NCBI RefSeq assembly: GCF_026391055.1
Contig: NZ_JAPLET010000015.1
Span: 372,001 to 436,000, forward strand
DNA from: Spirosoma sp.
GTDB lineage: Bacteria > Bacteroidota > Bacteroidia > Cytophagales > Spirosomataceae
DNA: 64,000 nucleotides
Reading direction: 5' to 3'
Position numbers and translations under genes: made by a program. The notes beneath the pieces were generated by a model that ran no database searches, had not been told where the DNA came from, and saw only the letters and a program-made list of their open reading frames with translations. Within the stretch, counting starts at the first letter, position 1. Each line of letters begins with the position of its first letter. This document shows, piece after piece, positions 17,238 through 26,649 of the stretch.

Positions 17238-19205
17238 ATGACAAAACGAACGGTTTATGCGCTGGTATTAAGTCTGTTAACGACCGTTGCCAGTGCGCAG
17301 GACTATCCCATTGTGCCGGTTCCATTTACGAGCGTTGCCATCAATGGTGGCTTTTGGCAATCCCGGCTCGCTACAAACCGCACCGTCACCATTCCCTTCG
17401 ATTTCAGGAAGTGCGAAGAGACGGGACGCATCGCCAACTTCGCCGTAGCCGGTGGACTGGCCAAAGGCACGTTTAAAGGAAAACGGTACGACGATTCCGA
17501 TGTGTTCAAGGTCGTGGAAGGGGCGTCATATTCGCTCCAAACGCACTACGACGTCAAACTGGATCACTATCTGGATAGTCTGATCACGCTTTTCGCGGCA
17601 GCTCAGGAACCGGACGGCTATCTCTACACCATCCGGACCATTCTGAAAGACAGTGCCAATATCAAGGATGATCAGGCGGGGCCAACGCGTTTCTCATACG
17701 TAGCGGGTAGTCACGAATTGTACAACGTTGGGCATATGTATGAAGCCGCCGTAGCTCACTTTCAGGCCACCGGCAAACGCTCCTTTTTGAATGTAGCATT
17801 GAAAAACGCCGATTACCTGATGCGTACCATCGGTCCCGATAAGCTGATTGTGGTGCCGGGGCATCAGGAAATAGAAATCGGGCTGGTAAAACTTTACCGC
17901 GTTACCAACGATAAACGATACATCGATTTCGCCCGTTTTCTGCTCGACATGCGGGGGCGGGCCGACAAGCGACCGTTGTTCCCCGACCCCGCCAAAACCG
18001 GTCAGGGAGCCAGTTACTTGCAGGACCATCTGCCCGTAACGCAGCAGAAAACCGCCGTCGGGCATTCGGTTCGGGCGGGTTACATGTATGCGGCCATGAG
18101 CGACATTGCGGCTATTCAGAAAGACAAAGCTTATATGGATGCGCTGCTGGCCATTTGGAACGATGTGGTTGAGCGCAAACAGTACCTCACTGGCGGGCTG
18201 GGTGCCCGTGGACATGGGGAAGCCTTCGGGGAGGCCTATGAGTTGCCCAACGATGTGGCCTATGCTGAAACCTGCGCGGCTGTAGCCAATATGCTCTGGA
18301 ATCACCGGATGTTCCTGCTGACGGGCGAAGCCAAGTACATGGATGTGTTTGAACGAGTTCTTTACAACGGATTTCTGGCTGGTGTTTCGCTCGAAGGCGA
18401 CTCATTCTTCTATGTAAATCCGCTGGCTTCTGATGGAAAGCGCAAATTCAACGTTGGTCAGGCGGCTACGCGGGCACCTTGGTTTGGTACCTCTTGCTGC
18501 CCAACCAATGTCGTGCGTTTTCTACCGTCGCTGCCCGGTTATATATACGCCACAAAGGGCAATAATGTGTTCGTCAACCTGTTCCTGACCAATCAGTCGA
18601 CGGTATCTGTAAACGGAAAACCGGTACAAATCAGGCAGGAAACGAATTATCCATGGGATGGAAAATTATCGGTAACGGTGCAGCCTAAGCAGGCACAGAC
18701 GTTCACTATGCAACTGCGTTTGCCCGGCTGGGCGTCGGGCAAACCCATGCCGGGATATTTGTATGACTACGTGAATACAGCGGCTAAAGCACCTATTTTA
18801 CTGGTCAATGGGAAACCGGTGCCGTATATCACGGAGAACGGATACGCCCGCGTTAGCCGCACCTGGAAGCCCGGCGACCGGCTCGAATGGACGCTCGATA
18901 TGCCCGTAAGGGAAGTAAAAGCCAACGAACAGGTGACCGACGACCGAAACAGGGTGGCCATTGAACGGGGTCCGGTGGTGTACTGCGCCGAAGGAGCCGA
19001 TAATGGCGGACAGGCGCTATCGCTGGCGGTTCCGGCAGGTACCGCGTTCCGACCCCAGATGCTGCCCGACAAATTAGGCGGTATTGTGTCGCTGTCGGGG
19101 CAGGAGGCTGGTAAGAGCCTGACGCTGATTCCGTACTATGCCTGGTCGCACCGGGGGCCGAACGAAATGGCGGTCTGGTTTGGGCAGGTAAAGCCGACGA
19201 AGTAA
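17238..19205 (+). CDS. Glycoside hydrolase family 127, beta-L-arabinofuranosidase-like, secreted
   Basis: A 655-residue secreted enzyme with signal peptide MTKRTVYALVLSLLTTVASA. An (alpha/alpha)6-barrel N-terminal domain is followed by beta-sandwich domains. The zinc and catalytic residues known from HypBA1 of Bifidobacterium are all present: Glu344 and Cys346 in AYAETCAA, and Cys420-Cys421 in GTSCCPTN, matching Glu338, Cys340, Cys417 and Cys418. The family releases L-arabinofuranose from arabinan, arabinoxylan or hydroxyproline-linked glycans using a Cys nucleophile. The ATG at 17238 is chosen because it starts the signal peptide. No SusC/SusD genes lie beside it. Confidence 0.93.
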   Translation: MTKRTVYALVLSLLTTVASAQDYPIVPVPFTSVAINGGFWQSRLATNRTVTIPFDFRKCEETGRIANFAVAGGLAKGTFKGKRYDDSDVFKVVEGASYSLQTHYDVKLDHYLDSLITLFAAAQEPDGYLYTIRTILKDSANIKDDQAGPTRFSYVAGSHELYNVGHMYEAAVAHFQATGKRSFLNVALKNADYLMRTIGPDKLIVVPGHQEIEIGLVKLYRVTNDKRYIDFARFLLDMRGRADKRPLFPDPAKTGQGASYLQDHLPVTQQKTAVGHSVRAGYMYAAMSDIAAIQKDKAYMDALLAIWNDVVERKQYLTGGLGARGHGEAFGEAYELPNDVAYAETCAAVANMLWNHRMFLLTGEAKYMDVFERVLYNGFLAGVSLEGDSFFYVNPLASDGKRKFNVGQAATRAPWFGTSCCPTNVVRFLPSLPGYIYATKGNNVFVNLFLTNQSTVSVNGKPVQIRQETNYPWDGKLSVTVQPKQAQTFTMQLRLPGWASGKPMPGYLYDYVNTAAKAPILLVNGKPVPYITENGYARVSRTWKPGDRLEWTLDMPVREVKANEQVTDDRNRVAIERGPVVYCAEGADNGGQALSLAVPAGTAFRPQMLPDKLGGIVSLSGQEAGKSLTLIPYYAWSHRGPNEMAVWFGQVKPTK

Positions 19206-19276
19206 TGCATTTCACCCAACCATAGCGCCATCCCTGTAAAATAATGCGCCTTCGGCAACGTCGACGCGTATCTTTC

Positions 19277-19325
19277 AATCGCCGGACATTCGTGACTGAC
19301 CACCAGCCGCGTACGTCCGGCGATT
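19277..19325. repeat. 11-bp inverted repeat between GH127 and lepB
   Basis: AATCGCCGGAC (19277-19287) and GTCCGGCGATT (19315-19325) are exact complements around a 27-nt loop. Position after the GH127 stop fits a terminator, but the loop is long and no U-tract follows. Confidence 0.45.
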
Positions 19326-19344
19326 ACTATTTACTCCGGATACT

Positions 19345-20514
19345 ATGAAAAAGAAGGGAACACAGACCAGCGGGAAAGCGGTCAAACCGAAAAAATCGGC
19401 ATTGCGAGAATGGCTCGATTCGGTACTTTTTGCGGTCATAGCCGCCACATTGATTCGTTTTCTAACATTCGAGGCTTACGCCATACCGACGCCATCGATG
19501 GAGAACAGCCTGATGGTCGGTGATTTTCTTTTTGTCAGTAAGCTCCATTACGGCATCCGGACGCCCAAAACGCCCTTGCAAGTGCCGCTGACCCACCAGA
19601 AAATCTGGGGTACGGAGATACCATCGTACAGCACGGCTATTCAACTGCCCATCTACCGGCTGCCAGGCTTCACAACCGTCAAAAACGGCGATGTGGTGGT
19701 GTTTAATTACCCACCCCCCAAGGCCAACGAGCCCGCTTACCCAACGGATCTGAAGACGAATTTCATTAAGCGGTGTATCGGTATTCCGGGCGATGTACTG
19801 ACCATCCGACAGACGCAGGTATATGTAAATGGCAAGGCTTTTCCCACACCCGCCCGCTCCGAAACGACCTACTTTGTTAAAACCAGCGAAGTGCTGGATG
19901 ATCGATTCTTCCGGAAATACGACATTGTCAATGACTTTAAGTCGTCTGAGGGCCCCTTTATTAACTGGCAGCCGCTGGAAGCCTACAATGAGCAGACCAA
20001 ACAGTCGGTGCAGGTGGGTTACCGGGTAAACATGACGCACGAAGTCATGCAGCAATTCAAGTCGTTCGACTGGGTGAAATCCGTAGAGCCGATGGTGGAG
20101 CAGGCCGGGCAAACGGGTCCCGGTATTTATGGCAGTTCGGCCTATACCTGGAATCAGGACAATTTTGGGCCACTCACCGTGCCTAAGAAAGGAATGACCA
20201 TTGCCGTTAACCAACAAACAATTGCCGTTTATGGCGATATCATCAAACGCTACGAAGACAACAAAACGGTGGATGTAACACCAACGGGCATTCGGGTAGA
20301 CGGTCAACCCATTACGGCCTACACCTTTAAGCAGAATTATTACTTTATGATGGGCGATAACCGCCACAACTCCGAGGATTCCCGCTATTGGGGCTTCGTA
20401 CCGGAAGACCATATTGTGGGCAAAGCCGTATTCGTCTGGATATCGCTCGACCCGGTTCCGGCCGACATCTGGCATAAAATCCGCTGGAACCGGCTGTTTC
20501 GGTTAATTGGGTAA
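19345..20514 (+). CDS. lepB: Signal peptidase I
   Basis: A 389-residue membrane-bound S26A peptidase that removes Sec and Tat signal peptides at the outer face of the inner membrane. One N-terminal membrane helix (about 25-42) leads directly to the catalytic serine motif IPTPSMENSL (Ser51). The general base Lys142 lies in FIKRCIGIPGD, and the box MMGDNRHNSEDSRYWG is near the C-terminus. It is longer than E. coli LepB because of an insert of about 130 residues after the GDV motif, as is usual in Bacteroidota. Single-gene unit followed by a strong hairpin. Confidence 0.95.
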   Translation: MKKKGTQTSGKAVKPKKSALREWLDSVLFAVIAATLIRFLTFEAYAIPTPSMENSLMVGDFLFVSKLHYGIRTPKTPLQVPLTHQKIWGTEIPSYSTAIQLPIYRLPGFTTVKNGDVVVFNYPPPKANEPAYPTDLKTNFIKRCIGIPGDVLTIRQTQVYVNGKAFPTPARSETTYFVKTSEVLDDRFFRKYDIVNDFKSSEGPFINWQPLEAYNEQTKQSVQVGYRVNMTHEVMQQFKSFDWVKSVEPMVEQAGQTGPGIYGSSAYTWNQDNFGPLTVPKKGMTIAVNQQTIAVYGDIIKRYEDNKTVDVTPTGIRVDGQPITAYTFKQNYYFMMGDNRHNSEDSRYWGFVPEDHIVGKAVFVWISLDPVPADIWHKIRWNRLFRLIG

Positions 20515-20518
20515 CAAT

Positions 20519-20589
20519 GTAATGCCGACGGTCCCGGTTGGGTGTGACGTAACCCGTTTTACGCCCAACCGGGACACTGTCGGTACTAC
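20519..20589. repeat. Large two-tier palindromic element after lepB
   Basis: The inner stem GTCCCGGTTGGG (20531-20542) pairs exactly with CCCAACCGGGAC (20564-20575). The outer parts GTAATGCCGACGG (20519-20531) and CTGTCGGTACTAC (20577-20589) pair imperfectly. It sits between convergent lepB and aldo/keto reductase genes and may end both transcripts. The GTAGTRCCGACGG border recurs at 23199 and 28611. Confidence 0.7.
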
Positions 20590-20601
20590 AATCGGTCGAC
20601 A

Positions 20602-21594
20602 TTACACCAGCTCTACCGCTTCCAACTGCTCGTTGATAAAGGCAATCTCCTCCGTGGATAGCTGAATGTCAATAGCTTTGGCGTTCTGAATGGCCTGTTC
20701 GGCGTTTCGGGCGCCCACCAGTGCGACGGTAATACCCGGACGCTCAATGGTCCAGCGGATGACCAGCTGGCTCAGGCTGGCATTTTTGCTGTCGGCCAGT
20801 GGTTTGATCTTCTGGAGAAGGTCATCCGTTTTTTTGATGTTTTCTTCTTTAAAGAATCGGTAGCCTGCCCGGTGATCGCCGGGGGCAAACTGGTGGCCGG
20901 GCTTGATCTTACCGGTCAGCAGGCCGCGTTCCATCGGGCTATAGGCCAGAATCGCTTTCTTGTTTTCGAGACAATAGGACACCACTTCATCTTCAATGCC
21001 CTGGTTAATCATGCTGAACGGCACCTGGTTGGATGCCAGTTTGAGCACCGTTTCGGCCCGTTTCATCTGCTCGACGTTGTAGTTGCTGACACCCGCCTGC
21101 CGAACTTTCCCCTGCTCGATCAGCCGAAGTACCGCTTCCATGCTTTCTTCGATGGGCGTCGTTACATCGGGCCAGTGCATCTGGTATAGGTCGATGTAAT
21201 CGGTACCCAGGCGTTTGAGACTGTCTTCGCACTCTTTGATGATACTTTCCTTTCCCGAATATTTGTAGACATCGATGGGGTTGCCGTCGTTATCCTGACT
21301 TTTAAAACCGAAGTCGCCCTTTGCCAAATCCCACCGCATGCCGTATTTAGTGAGAATCTGGACCTTATCGCGGGGGATACCTTTAATGGCTTCGCCCACA
21401 ATTTCCTCGCTGGTGCCCTGTCCGTAAACGGGTGCCGTGTCGATGGAGGTGACCCCCAGATCGTAAGCAGCTTTAATGGCTTCAATGGCCCCGTTTCGTT
21501 CGGTACCTCCCCACATCCAGCCCCCGGCGGCCCAGGCGCCAAATGTGATAACCGATATGCTTAAATCTGATTCACCCAGTGTTCTGTATTCCAT
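20602..21594 (-). CDS. Aldo/keto reductase
   Basis: A 330-residue TIM-barrel NADPH-dependent oxidoreductase. The catalytic tetrad is visible: Asp52 (SIDTAPVYG), Tyr57, Lys83 (LTKYG) and His140 (YQMHWPD). The closing cofactor-binding segment is VALVGARNAEQ. The sequence is of the general-stress/YajO-like group acting on carbonyls or sugars; the substrate cannot be told. It is transcribed in the same direction as the Gfo/Idh gene upstream, but the 236-nt gap is filled by palindromic repeats. Confidence 0.9.
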   Translation of the reverse strand: MEYRTLGESDLSISVITFGAWAAGGWMWGGTERNGAIEAIKAAYDLGVTSIDTAPVYGQGTSEEIVGEAIKGIPRDKVQILTKYGMRWDLAKGDFGFKSQDNDGNPIDVYKYSGKESIIKECEDSLKRLGTDYIDLYQMHWPDVTTPIEESMEAVLRLIEQGKVRQAGVSNYNVEQMKRAETVLKLASNQVPFSMINQGIEDEVVSYCLENKKAILAYSPMERGLLTGKIKPGHQFAPGDHRAGYRFFKEENIKKTDDLLQKIKPLADSKNASLSQLVIRWTIERPGITVALVGARNAEQAIQNAKAIDIQLSTEEIAFINEQLEAVELV

Positions 21595-21620
21595 GTGTAT
21601 ATCTCCGGATGTTGTTGCAT

Positions 21621-21826
21621 CCCCGGACTGGCTCCGGGGTTATCCATAGTCAACCCTTTCAGGGTTGGTATTGTTATATCCCCGGACTGGCGTCCGGGGT
21701 TACTCATAGTCAACTCTTTCGGGGTTAGGTTATTTTGATTGCAAAGTCGAATCAACTTGTTTGTTATCAATGCTTTGTGACCCCCAAAAGGGTTGACTGT
21801 GGATATCCCCGGACGTCAGTCCGGGG
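21621..21826. repeat. Cluster of three CCCCGGA...TCCGGGG palindromes with linked GGGTTG hairpins
   Basis: Palindromes lie at 21621-21639, 21680-21699 and 21807-21826. Copies one and two are each followed by TTAYYCATAGTCAAC and a second small hairpin (CAACCCTTTCAGGGTTG at 21651-21667). Copy three is in the opposite orientation: its GGGTTGACTGTGGATATC is the reverse complement of the same tail. So the unit is about 60 bp and is present in both orientations. Nothing suggests coding, although a short open frame runs through it. Confidence 0.85.
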
Positions 21827-21830
21827 TTGG

Positions 21831-23177
21831 TTACACGACGGGCAGCTTCCAGCCGTTGTGGTAATGGGCGGCTATCAGGGCGTTGGCCTGCTGGTCGTTT
21901 TTGAAGCCTTTTGCTGCGGCATCCCAGTACACTTTCCGACCAGTTTTGTAGGCTATGTTTCCCATGTGCGCGTTAATGGCGGCAATACTGCCCGTTTCAA
22001 TGCCGCACTTGAGCAGTTTCGGATCATTGGCTTTCACTGCCTGCACAAAGTTTTTGGTGTGCTCGTTCAGGTATTCGCCGTTGCGGGTCTGGTCCGGTAT
22101 GTCTTCCACTTTATAGACCTTGATACCGTTTTTGGTTTCCGTTTCGGGCAGGATGGACCAGCCATCGCGGTTCAGCACCAGCGTGGCGTTATTGCCGATA
22201 AAGGCGATGCCCTCCGTTCGACCGTAGTTGCCGCCGTCGATGCCCGTGGCGTGTTCCCAAAGCATGTTGAAGCCATCGTACTCGTAAACGGCCTGTAAAG
22301 TGTCGGGCGTTTCCGAGGCATCGTCGGGGTAGGCGAGTTTACCACCCGACGCCATTACCGATTTGGGTGCTTTGGCGTTCATGGCATAGAGCGCAATGTC
22401 GATTTCGTGGACGCCCCAGTCGGTCATGAGCCCACCGGCATAATCCCAGAACCACCGGAAATTAAAGTGAAACCGGTTCGGGTTAAACGGGCGTTTGGGG
22501 GCCGGACCCAGCCACATAGCGTAGTCGACGCCCGCCGGGGGCGCACTGTCGGGCCGAACGGGAACGGGATTCATCCAGCCCTGATACGCCCATACTTTTA
22601 CCAGCCGGATGTTGCCCAGCTTGCCCGACCGGATGTACTCAATGGCTTTCTCATAGTGCGAGCCGCTGCGCTGCCATTGGCCCACCTGCACGATCTTGTT
22701 ATACTTTTTGGCCGCTGCCAGCATCAGATTACACTCTTCAATGCTGTTGGCCAAAGGTTTTTCTACGTATACGTGCTTTCCTGCCGAAACCGAGTCGATC
22801 ATGGCCATGCAGTGCCAATGGTCGGGGGTGCCGATGATGACCGCGTCGATGTCCTTGTTCTCGAGCAGTTTGCGATAGTCTTTGTATAGTTGCGGTTTGG
22901 TGTGCTGCATCGCTTCCACATCGGCCGAGCGTTTGTCGAGCACACTTTGGTCCACATCGGCCAGGGCCACACACTGAACGTCGCTCTGCAACAAATGCGA
23001 CCGTAAGTCCGACCAGCCCATGCCGTTGCAGCCAATCAGGCCAACCTGAAGTTTGTCGTTGGCCGAAATCTGTTTCCGTTGATTGGCAATGGCTTCGATT
23101 GTCGGTAAGCTAATGAGCCCGGCTCCCGTAGCCGCTAAAGCCGACTGGCGTAAGAAATGTCTGCGTGTTGGTTTCAT
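21831..23177 (-). CDS. Gfo/Idh/MocA family oxidoreductase, Tat-exported
   Basis: A 448-residue protein with a twin-arginine leader (TRRHFLRQSALAATGAG), a Rossmann domain beginning LQVGLIGCNGMGWSDL, the GTPDHWH segment and the EKP motif (VYVEKPLANS). The C-terminal part contains the WFWDYAGGLMTDWGVHEID stretch typical of exported Bacteroidota members. The likely role is redox chemistry on a sugar or sugar acid in the periplasm. It is a paralogue of 11979-13262 but clearly diverged. It is divergent from the PHP-like gene upstream, with a palindrome in the shared 119-nt gap. Confidence 0.9.
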   Translation of the reverse strand: MKPTRRHFLRQSALAATGAGLISLPTIEAIANQRKQISANDKLQVGLIGCNGMGWSDLRSHLLQSDVQCVALADVDQSVLDKRSADVEAMQHTKPQLYKDYRKLLENKDIDAVIIGTPDHWHCMAMIDSVSAGKHVYVEKPLANSIEECNLMLAAAKKYNKIVQVGQWQRSGSHYEKAIEYIRSGKLGNIRLVKVWAYQGWMNPVPVRPDSAPPAGVDYAMWLGPAPKRPFNPNRFHFNFRWFWDYAGGLMTDWGVHEIDIALYAMNAKAPKSVMASGGKLAYPDDASETPDTLQAVYEYDGFNMLWEHATGIDGGNYGRTEGIAFIGNNATLVLNRDGWSILPETETKNGIKVYKVEDIPDQTRNGEYLNEHTKNFVQAVKANDPKLLKCGIETGSIAAINAHMGNIAYKTGRKVYWDAAAKGFKNDQQANALIAAHYHNGWKLPVV

Positions 23178-23195
23178 AGGTGTATGGAAGTTTAA

Positions 23196-23224
23196 GTTGT
23201 AGTACCGACGGTCGGTGTTACAAC
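23196..23224. repeat. 14-bp palindrome with GTAGTACCGACGG core
   Basis: The 29-nt sequence 23196-23224 reads as a near-complete palindrome (GTTGTA and TACAAC at the ends, CCGAC and GTCGG in the middle, two G-T pairs between). It lies in the divergent promoter region of two genes, so it could be an operator, but it shares its core with elements at 20519 and 28611. Confidence 0.6.
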
Positions 23225-23296
23225 GCTTTTTGGGTAGATTTTCGCTGTCGTTTTGTTACCTACATACTACCAGCTCCCTTTCCCGTATTGTCGCTT

Positions 23297-25411
23297 ATGA
23301 AAGAAATTCTGCTCCTTCTATTACTCATAATCAGCCCCCAGATATATGCGCAGGTGCCGGTCGATCTGTCTGGCTTTCAGAAGGCAAACGGAACAACGGC
23401 CATCCATCAGGATAATACGCTCATCATAAGCTGGCCTGCCAGTTCGAAGGAAACGGCAAAGCTGGTCATTGACCTGACGAACGGAAAGCCGCTGTTCAGC
23501 AGCATGCAATTATCACAGAAAGGAACATTCCGCGAAATTGCCCAGTCTCTCGACCCTGCCTTTGTCCTGACCGTCGGCAAGCGGGATCTGGTGTCGCAGA
23601 ACGGCTGGAATATCTTTTTCGACAAGACCAATAAACTGCCCCACAAAGCCTACGCCGTCGAACTCACCAAACGAACGGCCAGCGTGACCAGTCAGGGTTC
23701 CCGAACCGTTATCCGGGTGTCGGATGTGCAGGCGGCCACCTTTACCGGCGCTATCGAAATAACGGCCTATACTGGTAGTCCGCTGATTAATATTGCCGCC
23801 GTAATGGCGACCGAAGTCGACTCGACGGCCATTCTCTACGATGCGGGGTTAATGAGTAAACAACCCGTTTGGAACACCATCGCCTGGTCGGATACCGACG
23901 GTAACATGCAGCATGTACCGGCTGATCCAAACCAACTCAACAAAGCACAGGGCGTAAAATACCGGACAATCATTGGTTCGGGGAATACCGGGAGTCTGGC
24001 CGTTTTTCCGGCTCCCCATCAGTATTTCTATCCGCTGGACGAAGCCTTCAACCTCGATTTTACCTGGTATGGCCGAGGCTACCGAAGCCTGGTGCCCGAT
24101 TTTGGCATCGGCATCCGGCAGGATCTCATGGGCGATAAACGCTGGGTGCCCTGGGTCAATGCCCCGCCAAAAACGCAGCAACGACTTAACTTTTTCTGCC
24201 TGCTCAGCACCGACACGCCCGACAAAGCACTGGATGAGGTGAAGAAGTTTACGCATACGGATAAATACCCTGCTCTGCCTGGCTACAAGACCATGTCGAG
24301 CCACTTTCATAATGAATACGTGATGAGTGTGTTACTGGCCGGAAAGCCGGTGCCGGAGGTGCCTAACTTCGTAAAGGTCTTTAAAAACTCGGGCGTCGAC
24401 ATAGTGCATCTGGCCGAATTCCACTACACGGCGCACCCTAAAGGACCCGACGAGCAACGGCTGCTGGAGCTGAAAACGCTGCACGACATGTGCAAACGCT
24501 GGTCGGATAAGAAATTGTTGCTGCTGCCCGGTGAAGAACCCAACGAATTCTTTGGCGGGCACTGGCTGGATTTCTTCCCGAAGCCGGTGTACTGGATCAT
24601 GTCGCGCAAACCCGATATGCCGTTCGTAACGGACGACCCGAGATACGGAAAAGTGTACCGTATTGCAGATAAGAACGACATGCTGAAACTCCTCGAAGCA
24701 GAAAATGGCCTGGCTTGGACAGCCCACGCCCGTACCAAAGGATCGACCGGTTTCCCGGACAAATACAAAGATGAAGAGTTTTATAGATCAGATCGGTTCT
24801 TTGGCGCAGCCTGGAAAAACATTCCCGCCGATCTGTCGGAGCCGAAGCTGAGCCGTCGGGTGCTGGATTTGATGGACGATATGGCCAACTGGGGGCTCAA
24901 AAAACACGTCATTGCCGAAGCCGATCTATTTACCATCGAGCCGGAAAACGAGATGTACGCCCACCTCAATGTGAACTACCTGCAACTAAATAAACTACCC
25001 GACTATAACCAGGGCTGGCAACCGGTTTTGGACGCTATGCGGCAGGGTAAGTTCTTTGTCTCGACCGGCGAAGTGCTGCTGCCCACCTTCACCGTAAACG
25101 GAAAAGGGGCCGGCGATTCACTGACTTTGAAGCCCGACGGTAAAGCCAGCATTGTCGTCAACATCGACTGGACGTTTCCGCTGACCTTTGCCGAAATTAT
25201 CTCCGGCGATGGCAAACAGGTGTTCCGCGAGCGTATCGACCTGACAAACACCCGGCCTTTTGGCAACCGGACATTCACGCTTAATACCAATCTGAAAGGA
25301 AAAAAATGGGTTCGGCTGGAGGTATGGGATGCCGCCGTGAACGGGGCGTTTACGCAACAGGTATGGCTTACAACCAACTCCCGGCCGGGGGCTACCAACC
25401 CAGCAAGATGA
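23297..25411 (+). CDS. Secreted PHP-like protein, possible polysaccharide-active enzyme
   Basis: A 704-residue secreted protein with signal peptide MKEILLLLLLIISPQIYAQ. The N-terminal half looks like beta-sandwich. The C-terminal half carries features of the PHP (polymerase and histidinol phosphatase) metal-site fold: HFH (His336, His338), a GEEP segment (Glu413) and TAHAR (His477). The ATG at 23297 is chosen over an upstream in-frame ATG because it begins the signal peptide. Its stop overlaps the next start (ATGA), so it is translationally coupled to an alginate-lyase-family protein; a shared role on a glycan is inferred. No function is known for this exact architecture. Confidence 0.7.
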   Translation: MKEILLLLLLIISPQIYAQVPVDLSGFQKANGTTAIHQDNTLIISWPASSKETAKLVIDLTNGKPLFSSMQLSQKGTFREIAQSLDPAFVLTVGKRDLVSQNGWNIFFDKTNKLPHKAYAVELTKRTASVTSQGSRTVIRVSDVQAATFTGAIEITAYTGSPLINIAAVMATEVDSTAILYDAGLMSKQPVWNTIAWSDTDGNMQHVPADPNQLNKAQGVKYRTIIGSGNTGSLAVFPAPHQYFYPLDEAFNLDFTWYGRGYRSLVPDFGIGIRQDLMGDKRWVPWVNAPPKTQQRLNFFCLLSTDTPDKALDEVKKFTHTDKYPALPGYKTMSSHFHNEYVMSVLLAGKPVPEVPNFVKVFKNSGVDIVHLAEFHYTAHPKGPDEQRLLELKTLHDMCKRWSDKKLLLLPGEEPNEFFGGHWLDFFPKPVYWIMSRKPDMPFVTDDPRYGKVYRIADKNDMLKLLEAENGLAWTAHARTKGSTGFPDKYKDEEFYRSDRFFGAAWKNIPADLSEPKLSRRVLDLMDDMANWGLKKHVIAEADLFTIEPENEMYAHLNVNYLQLNKLPDYNQGWQPVLDAMRQGKFFVSTGEVLLPTFTVNGKGAGDSLTLKPDGKASIVVNIDWTFPLTFAEIISGDGKQVFRERIDLTNTRPFGNRTFTLNTNLKGKKWVRLEVWDAAVNGAFTQQVWLTTNSRPGATNPAR

Positions 25412-26592
25412 CAAAAAAAACAGCCTCCGTTTGTCTGTTTATTCTGCTACTACCCCTCGCCGGGTGGGTGAACGGGCGTACGGATAGAGCCGCAGTCCGG
25501 AAAGCCGTCATACAAACCTTACGCCCGCAGGTGCTGAAACAGGCTGCCTGGGCCATGCAACAGACGCCTGTTACCGTTACGGCGCAAACGAGTCCACGGT
25601 CGGCGGGGAGCCGCCATGACTTTTTCTCGGAAGGTGATTACTGGTGGCCTGATTCCCTAAATCCGCAGGGGCCGTACGTGCAGCGCGATGGAATGACCAA
25701 CCCCGACAATTTTGTTGCGCATCGGCAGGCCATGATCCGGTTCAGCCGGGTAGTGGGCGCACTGGCATCCGCTTATAAACTCACCGGTAACGAAGCTTAT
25801 GTCCGGCAGGCGTTCCGGCATCTGAATGCGTGGTTTGTGGACAGCACCACCCGTATGAATCCGTCGTTGCAGTACGCACAGGCGATTAAAGGACGCGCCA
25901 CCGGGCGAGGTATCGGCATTATCGATACCATCCATTTTATGGAAGTGGCGCAGGGCATTCGAGCGATGGAACAGGCAAATTCGGTGGATAAACGAGTGCT
26001 GGCCGGTGCTAAAGCATGGTTCGCGGACTACCTGAACTGGCTCCTCACACATTCGTACAGTCAGGATGAAAAAGAGGCCAAAAACAATCACGGCACCTGC
26101 TGGGTCATGCAAGTGGCGGCCTTTGCCCGACTGACCGGCAATGAGACTGTGCTGGAAGCCTGCCGGGAGCGGTATAAAACGGTTTTACTGTCGAACCAGA
26201 TGGCCACCGACGGCAGCTTTCCGCTGGAGCTACGCCGGACAAAACCCTACGGCTATTCGATCTTCAACCTCGACGCGATGGTGATGATCTGCCAGATTCT
26301 CTCCGACAAAGACCATGACTTATGGACTTATCAAACTCCCGACGGCCGTGGTATCGAAAAAGGCATTCTGTACCTGTATCCTTACGTGATGGACAAACAT
26401 AAATGGCCGTTAAAACCGGATGTCATGTACTGGAACGACTGGCCCATTGCACAGCCGTTTCTGGTCTTCGGCGCGGCTGCTTTCAATAAACCCAACTGGC
26501 TGGCCACTTGGAAAAAGTTGGATCATGACCCACAAGTGGAAGAGGTATTGCGCAACCTGCCTATCCGAAACCCGCTGATCTGGCTGGAGTGA
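25408..26592 (+). CDS. Alginate lyase family protein (PL5-like alpha/alpha-barrel), secreted
   Basis: A 394-residue secreted protein. After the signal peptide (MTKKTASVCLFILLLPLAG) comes an (alpha/alpha)n-barrel domain. The catalytic motif NNHG (Asn226-Asn227-His228) in KEAKNNHGTCW and a later Tyr in KPYGYSIFNLDAM match the Asn/His/Tyr set of PL5-type alginate lyases. Bacteroidota homologues are often of unknown substrate. The start at 25408 overlaps the upstream stop by 4 nt (ATGA). The longer frame that begins inside the upstream gene was rejected. Confidence 0.85.
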   Translation: MTKKTASVCLFILLLPLAGWVNGRTDRAAVRKAVIQTLRPQVLKQAAWAMQQTPVTVTAQTSPRSAGSRHDFFSEGDYWWPDSLNPQGPYVQRDGMTNPDNFVAHRQAMIRFSRVVGALASAYKLTGNEAYVRQAFRHLNAWFVDSTTRMNPSLQYAQAIKGRATGRGIGIIDTIHFMEVAQGIRAMEQANSVDKRVLAGAKAWFADYLNWLLTHSYSQDEKEAKNNHGTCWVMQVAAFARLTGNETVLEACRERYKTVLLSNQMATDGSFPLELRRTKPYGYSIFNLDAMVMICQILSDKDHDLWTYQTPDGRGIEKGILYLYPYVMDKHKWPLKPDVMYWNDWPIAQPFLVFGAAAFNKPNWLATWKKLDHDPQVEEVLRNLPIRNPLIWLE

Positions 26593-26649
26593 TGGCTTAG
26601 TAGGTAAAAGCAAATTAAGATCGGTATTCTAGACACGACAACAACCGAA

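Noticed and set aside
19462..20475. A 337-codon open frame on the minus strand opposite lepB
   Set aside because: lepB has the full serine/lysine dyad and family boxes. The antisense frame is a by-product of its codon bias.
21561..21770. Short reading frame with NPG-rich peptide through the CCCCGGA palindromes
   Set aside because: Its peptide is just the translation of the palindromic repeat; no independent coding signal.
21621..21826. CRISPR array
   Set aside because: The repeats are palindromic, only three, with unequal spacing and one inverted; no cas genes are near.
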